Source: an uncultured bacterium
GTDB lineage: Bacteria; Bacillota; Clostridia; UBA1381
Assembly: GCA_905215805.1 (NCBI GenBank)
Contig: CAJMRL010000010.1
Coordinates: 1 to 64,000, forward strand
Direction: 5' to 3'
Length of the DNA: 64,000 nt
Of this stretch, positions 60,095 to 64,000 are shown piece by piece. The notes under the pieces were generated by a model, which was not told the DNA's origin, made no database searches, and worked only from the letters and a program-made list of their open reading frames with translations. Every line of letters starts with the position of its first letter. The first letter of the stretch is position 1. Position numbers and translations under genes: made by a program.

Positions 60095-61327
60095 TTAATT
60101 AGATGACGAACTTTCGGTTAAAACTACGTTCGCATCTATCTGTTCCCCATCGCGGAGAACTCTGAATGCCATTGTATCTCCCGGCTTTTTCTGGTCACGA
60201 AGATCATTGATCTCAGTTGTCGATGAAACCTTTTGTCCATCAACCGAGATAATCAAATCTCCCTCCTGAAGTCCGGCATCAGCAGCGCCGCTGTTTTCCT
60301 GAACGCTTGCAACAAACAAGCCATACTTTGTTTCCTGAACGCTTATACCTACAAGAGGTCTGCCGGTTACATAACCATTCGACATAAGGTCGTCGATAAT
60401 CGGTTTTGCTTCTGAAATCGCTATAGCAAATCCCATACCTTCAACGCCTGACTCCGAAAGTTTTACCGAGTTGATACCTATAACCTCACCATACTGATTT
60501 ATAAGCGCACCGCCGGAATTACCCGAGTTAATGGCTGCATCTGTCTGCAAGAGGTTATATGTTCTGTTTTCTATAGTCATTGTTCTGTTGACCGCACTTA
60601 TAATTCCTGCTGTAACAGAACCGGAAAATTCCTGTCCCATCGGGTTGCCGATCGCAACCGCAAGCTCTCCAACCTGTACTGATGTACTGTCACCGAGTAC
60701 AGCCGCTGTAAGAGTCTTATCTGTATCTATTTTCAATACAGCAAGGTCTGTTTTTACATCCTGACCGATAATCTGAGCTGTAATCTCATCTCCGGTATTA
60801 AGTATTATAGATACTTCCTGCGCGCCGTCTATAACGTGCTGGTTAGTAACGATATATCCATCTGTACTTATAATGATACCGGAACCGCTGCCCTGCTCAA
60901 CCATTTCATCTGTGTTCTCATCAGCGCTGTAATAATAACGTCCGCTGAACGGGTCGTAATATCTCTGAGGCTGAACCTTTGTCTTATTAATTACTCCTAC
61001 AACGCTCGGTCCTACCTGAGCTGCAATCTCAGGAATAGTAAGAACCTTTTTATTGCTGTTTGCTGTCGTCACTGCCGAATCTGAAGATGAATCAGAACCC
61101 GATGATGCGACCTGCTGAGTATATGCGCTGTTCTGCGCCGCCTCAAGAGGGCTTGTATTATTCTTATTTATATAATACATACCTGTTCCGAACACTGCTG
61201 CGGTAAAGACGCTTGCCGCCAAAGCCGAACATACAGCTGTCAGAAACAATCTTGGTTTCTTTTCTTTCTTTTCTTTTTTATTGTAGACAATTAAATCAGT
61301 TGACTCTGTATACGGATATTTTTTCAT
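60095..61327 (-). CDS. htrA: HtrA/DegP-like S1C serine protease with PDZ domain
   Basis: Membrane-anchored quality-control protease. Of about 410 residues, the cytoplasmic N-terminus is rich in lysine. One transmembrane segment (about 28-50) follows, then a Ser-rich linker (60-90). The trypsin-like domain has catalytic His in IVTNQHVIDGAQE, Asp in VKTDLAVLKI and Ser in INSGNSGGALINQYG. A C-terminal PDZ domain is at about 310-400 (ADAGLQEGDLIISVDGQKVS). The ATG at 61327 is preferred to 61336, because AAAGGAA is about ten bases before it. Confidence 0.95.
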   Translation of the reverse strand: MKKYPYTESTDLIVYNKKEKKEKKPRLFLTAVCSALAASVFTAAVFGTGMYYINKNNTSPLEAAQNSAYTQQVASSGSDSSSDSAVTTANSNKKVLTIPEIAAQVGPSVVGVINKTKVQPQRYYDPFSGRYYYSADENTDEMVEQGSGSGIIISTDGYIVTNQHVIDGAQEVSIILNTGDEITAQIIGQDVKTDLAVLKIDTDKTLTAAVLGDSTSVQVGELAVAIGNPMGQEFSGSVTAGIISAVNRTMTIENRTYNLLQTDAAINSGNSGGALINQYGEVIGINSVKLSESGVEGMGFAIAISEAKPIIDDLMSNGYVTGRPLVGISVQETKYGLFVASVQENSGAADAGLQEGDLIISVDGQKVSSTTEINDLRDQKKPGDTMAFRVLRDGEQIDANVVLTESSSSN

Positions 61328-61414
61328 AATTACCATTTCCTTTCTTATTCCGTTCTCAGAATTGCATATTAAGCATTAAGCTCAAAATACTCACTATATT
61401 TAATTGACACACTT

Positions 61415-61443
61415 ATAATATCATATTTTCACTCAATTGTCAA
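61415..61443 (-). promoter_or_regulatory. SigA promoter of htrA
   Basis: On the minus strand TTGACA (61438-61443) and TATTAT (61415-61420), spacer 17, about 88 bases before the start. The rest of 61337-61669 is AT-rich and holds the divergent polA promoter. Confidence 0.88.
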
Positions 61444-61575
61444 GACATATTGAGATAATTTCTTTTTTTGTGTGCCCTTTTTTTAATTCATATATATAAT
61501 ACAATATAGATTTGACACTGGTATGACCAAAATGTTAAAATTATGAATCTTTTTAATGAACAAACTATTAACATC

Positions 61576-61604
61576 TTGACAAAAGAGTTAATTTGTTATA
61601 CAAT
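61576..61604 (+). promoter_or_regulatory. SigA promoter of polA
   Basis: TTGACA (61576-61581) and TACAAT (61599-61604), spacer 17. Just after it, TAACATCAGTGTTA is a small palindrome (about 61609-61622) that could be part of an operator or a chance match. Confidence 0.85.
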
Positions 61605-61669
61605 GTGTAACATCAGTGTTAAATGCAAATAATTCGCAACAAAAAGCGTTACCGAAAGGACCTCTGTAT

Positions 61670-64000
61670 ATGAAAAAATTACTTATACTTGATTCCAACA
61701 GCATATTAAACCGCGCTTATTATGGAGTAAGCCCTCTTTCTACACGTGACGGACTTCCTACAAATGCGGTTTATGGTTTTATGAATATTATTATAAAGCT
61801 AATAAATGATTTTAAGCCCAACTATATATGTGCTGCATATGACCTAAAGGCTCCGACATTTCGCCATAAGATGTATAAAGAATATAAGGCACAGAGAAAG
61901 CCCATGCCTGATGATCTTGCAAAGCAGCTCCCCATATCAAAGGATATATTGAAAGCTATGGATATACCTATTATAGCTCTTGAGGGCTACGAAGCAGACG
62001 ATATAATAGGAACTGTTTCCCGCATATGCGGTGAAAATGAAACGGAATGCCTTATAGCAACAGGAGACCGTGATGATTTACAGCTCGTATCACCTTCAAC
62101 CAAGGTAATACTTACCGTGACAAAATACGGAAGACCGGAAACAACTGTATATGATGAAGCGGCAGTTAACGATAAATATAAGGTAACTCCTGAGGAATTT
62201 ATCGACGTAAAGGCGCTTATGGGTGACAGCTCTGATAATATCCCGGGAGTTTCGGGAATAGGAGAAAAGGGTGCAGTTGCGCTGATAGAGCAATTCCATT
62301 CTATAGAATACATTTATGAAAATATAGATAACCTTGGCTTAAAAGGAAAAAAGCTCGAGAACTTAAAAAACGGCCGTGATATGGCTTTTCTTTCAAAAAC
62401 TCTTGCCAAAATAGATAAGAACGTTCCCATAGAGCTCAATATGTCGGAGTGCGAGTTCAACGGAGTCAAACCTGATAATTCCGAGCTTTACAGGGTACTT
62501 TCATCTTTGGAGTTAAAAAGCATCATAAAAAAGTTTGAGCTTATACCTCCTTCTGATGCTCCGGATATATCCGTAAATGCCGATATATTCTCGGGAACTC
62601 AAATAAAAGAAATAGACACCGCAAAGGAGCTAAGCGAAATACTTTCCGGACTGGATTCATATGCTTTTGTCCCTGTTTTTAACGGCAGTACTTTAAGCTC
62701 AGTCGCATTTGCCCATGAAAAGACCGCTTATTTCACTTCATATAAAATATCTCCTTCAGAGCTTATACAGGCAATCAAGCCTTCATTGGAAAATGAGAAG
62801 GTAAAAAAGAGTGTCAACGACATAAAGGATGCTATCGTAAAGCTTGCCGGTCAAGTTGAGCTTAATGGCATAGATTTTGATACGGCGATCGCGGCATATC
62901 TTATAGACCCATCAAGGAAAAGCTTTGAGATTACATCGCTTGCAGATTCTATCTTAGGCGTTCAGCTCCCATCATCCGAACAAAAGCAGCTTTCTCTGTT
63001 TGGTGACGAGGAAGAAAACGACACAAGCTTATATGCAAAATATGCTCTTGCGGTTACAGGACTGCGTACTGTACTTGAAAAACAGCTTGAAAAGAATAAT
63101 CAGACAATGCTTTACTATGACGTTGAGCTTCCGCTTATAACGGTGCTTGCATCCATGCAGATAAACGGATTCCTTGTAGACGAAAATGAGCTGCGGCGTT
63201 TCGGAGAATATCTATCCGGAAAAATAGATACTGCAGCGGCTGTCATTTACGAAATGGCGGGTAAAGAGTTCAATATCAACTCTCCGAAACAGCTCGGTGT
63301 AATACTGTTTGAAGATTTGGAGCTAAAGCCTGTAAAAAAGACAAAGACAGGATATTCCACAAATGCGGACGCTCTTGAAAAAATCCTCGGAAAACACCCA
63401 ATCGTACAGCAAATAATCAATTACCGACAGTATACAAAGCTCAAAAGCACATACTGTGATGGTTTGGGAGCATTGATAAACCCCTCTACGCACAAGATCC
63501 ATTCGGTGTTCAACCAGACCGTTACCGTTACGGGACGTATCTCATCTACAGAGCCTAATATGCAGAATATTCCGACAAGAACCGAGCTGGGGCGTGAATT
63601 GCGAAAGATGTTTGTAGCGTCGGACGATAACGTGCTTGTGGATGCGGACTATTCACAGATAGAGCTAAGGGTGCTCTCCCACCTTGCGGATGATGAAACT
63701 ATGATAAATGCATTCAAAAACGGCGAGGACATTCACGCCGTTACTGCATCGCAGGTATTCGGTATACCACTTTGCGACGTCACTTCCGAACAGCGTTCAC
63801 ATGCTAAAGCTGTCAATTTCGGCATAGTATACGGAATAGGAGAATTCAGTCTCAGTCAGGATATAGGCGTGAGCGTCAGGGAGGCAAAAGCATATATCGA
63901 CAGCTACCTTGAAAAATATCACGGAGTTCGTGAATATATGGAAAGAACAAAATCAGACGCTAAAAAGAACGGCTATGTTACTACAATGATGAATAGAATA
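61670..64000 (+). CDS. polA: DNA polymerase I (partial, runs off the window)
   Basis: The first 777 codons of DNA polymerase I, open to the window edge. The N-terminal 5'-3' exonuclease domain is complete: LLILDSNSILNRAYYG, YEADDIIGTVSR, ATGDRDDLQLVS, KALMGDSSDNIPGVSGIGEKGA (adjoining blocks). The 3'-5' exonuclease region (about 300-470) lacks the DxE and later acidic residues needed for proofreading, as in Bacillus enzymes. The polymerase domain is under way: TGRISSTEPNMQNIPTR, LVDADYSQIELRVLSHLA, HAKAVNFGIVYGIG. The C-terminal HDE motif lies beyond the window. ACCGAAAGGA precedes the ATG. Confidence 0.97.
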   Translation, partial: MKKLLILDSNSILNRAYYGVSPLSTRDGLPTNAVYGFMNIIIKLINDFKPNYICAAYDLKAPTFRHKMYKEYKAQRKPMPDDLAKQLPISKDILKAMDIPIIALEGYEADDIIGTVSRICGENETECLIATGDRDDLQLVSPSTKVILTVTKYGRPETTVYDEAAVNDKYKVTPEEFIDVKALMGDSSDNIPGVSGIGEKGAVALIEQFHSIEYIYENIDNLGLKGKKLENLKNGRDMAFLSKTLAKIDKNVPIELNMSECEFNGVKPDNSELYRVLSSLELKSIIKKFELIPPSDAPDISVNADIFSGTQIKEIDTAKELSEILSGLDSYAFVPVFNGSTLSSVAFAHEKTAYFTSYKISPSELIQAIKPSLENEKVKKSVNDIKDAIVKLAGQVELNGIDFDTAIAAYLIDPSRKSFEITSLADSILGVQLPSSEQKQLSLFGDEEENDTSLYAKYALAVTGLRTVLEKQLEKNNQTMLYYDVELPLITVLASMQINGFLVDENELRRFGEYLSGKIDTAAAVIYEMAGKEFNINSPKQLGVILFEDLELKPVKKTKTGYSTNADALEKILGKHPIVQQIINYRQYTKLKSTYCDGLGALINPSTHKIHSVFNQTVTVTGRISSTEPNMQNIPTRTELGRELRKMFVASDDNVLVDADYSQIELRVLSHLADDETMINAFKNGEDIHAVTASQVFGIPLCDVTSEQRSHAKAVNFGIVYGIGEFSLSQDIGVSVREAKAYIDSYLEKYHGVREYMERTKSDAKKNGYVTTMMNRI

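Noticed and set aside
1..64000. CRISPR arrays, toxin-antitoxin pairs or phage-defence islands
   Set aside because: No regularly spaced direct repeats and no recognisable defence or phage proteins were found.

Overview
The window looks like the chromosome of an anaerobic, spore-forming member of the Clostridia (Firmicutes). Supporting this are a SpoVT sporulation regulator with a sigma-G-like promoter, an [FeFe] hydrogenase, the MurT/GatD lipid II amidation pair, class III fructose-1,6-bisphosphatase, QueH, strong GGAGG ribosome binding sites and many TTGACA-17-TATAAT promoters. Two pectin-type SGNH acetylesterases and S-layer-homology-like repeats hint at a plant-polysaccharide-degrading gut lineage; that placement is inference only.

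About 0.2-25.9 kb: a tRNA-Leu(UAG) gene, then one very long minus-strand operon of 26 genes running from cbiL (25573) to cobT (306). A strong promoter and a cobalamin riboswitch with an intrinsic terminator sit upstream, and a bidirectional terminator closes it. It encodes nearly the whole anaerobic (early cobalt insertion) adenosylcobalamin pathway. It starts with its own C5 tetrapyrrole route (hemA, hemL, hemB, hemC, cobA-hemD fusion). It continues through the corrin-ring enzymes (cbiL, F, G, H, J-sirC fusion, K, C, D, E-T fusion, A) to side-chain and lower-ligand assembly (cobO, cobQ, cbiB, cobD, cobU, cobS, cobT). Embedded in it is a BtuCDF-like ABC importer together with a CbiK chelatase that carries a lipoprotein-type signal. 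Genes are coupled by 1-8 nt overlaps, with a few longer ones. Not seen: a cobalt importer, alpha-ribazole-phosphate phosphatase, threonine kinase and dimethylbenzimidazole synthesis.

About 25.9-36.2 kb: a MocR/PdxR-type regulator divergent from pdxS-pdxT (vitamin B6). Then comes a minus-strand module of GNAT acetyltransferase, response regulator, histidine kinase, ABC ATPase and FtsX-type permease, and a [FeFe] hydrogenase-like protein with several ferredoxin clusters.

About 36.4-47.4 kb, mostly plus strand: a CCA-transferase-like HD protein whose catalytic aspartates are missing, a ComEA-like protein, bioB-bioD-bioA, secG (minus), hflX, a YigZ-family gene, a frameshifted membrane/secreted gene, trxA, argD-argF and a GNAT.

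About 47.5-52.3 kb: a candidate small RNA, then a minus-strand operon of a secreted acetylesterase, class III fructose bisphosphatase and a second acetylesterase.

About 52.4-64 kb: an L10 leader with rplJ-rplL-yceD-rpmF, then murT-gatD, a membrane-anchored Ig-like/glucosaminidase protein, spoVT (minus), queH, a cluster of palindromes, an HtrA protease (minus), and the first 777 codons of polA, which runs off the right edge. No CRISPR array, intact insertion sequence, prophage or known defence system was found.
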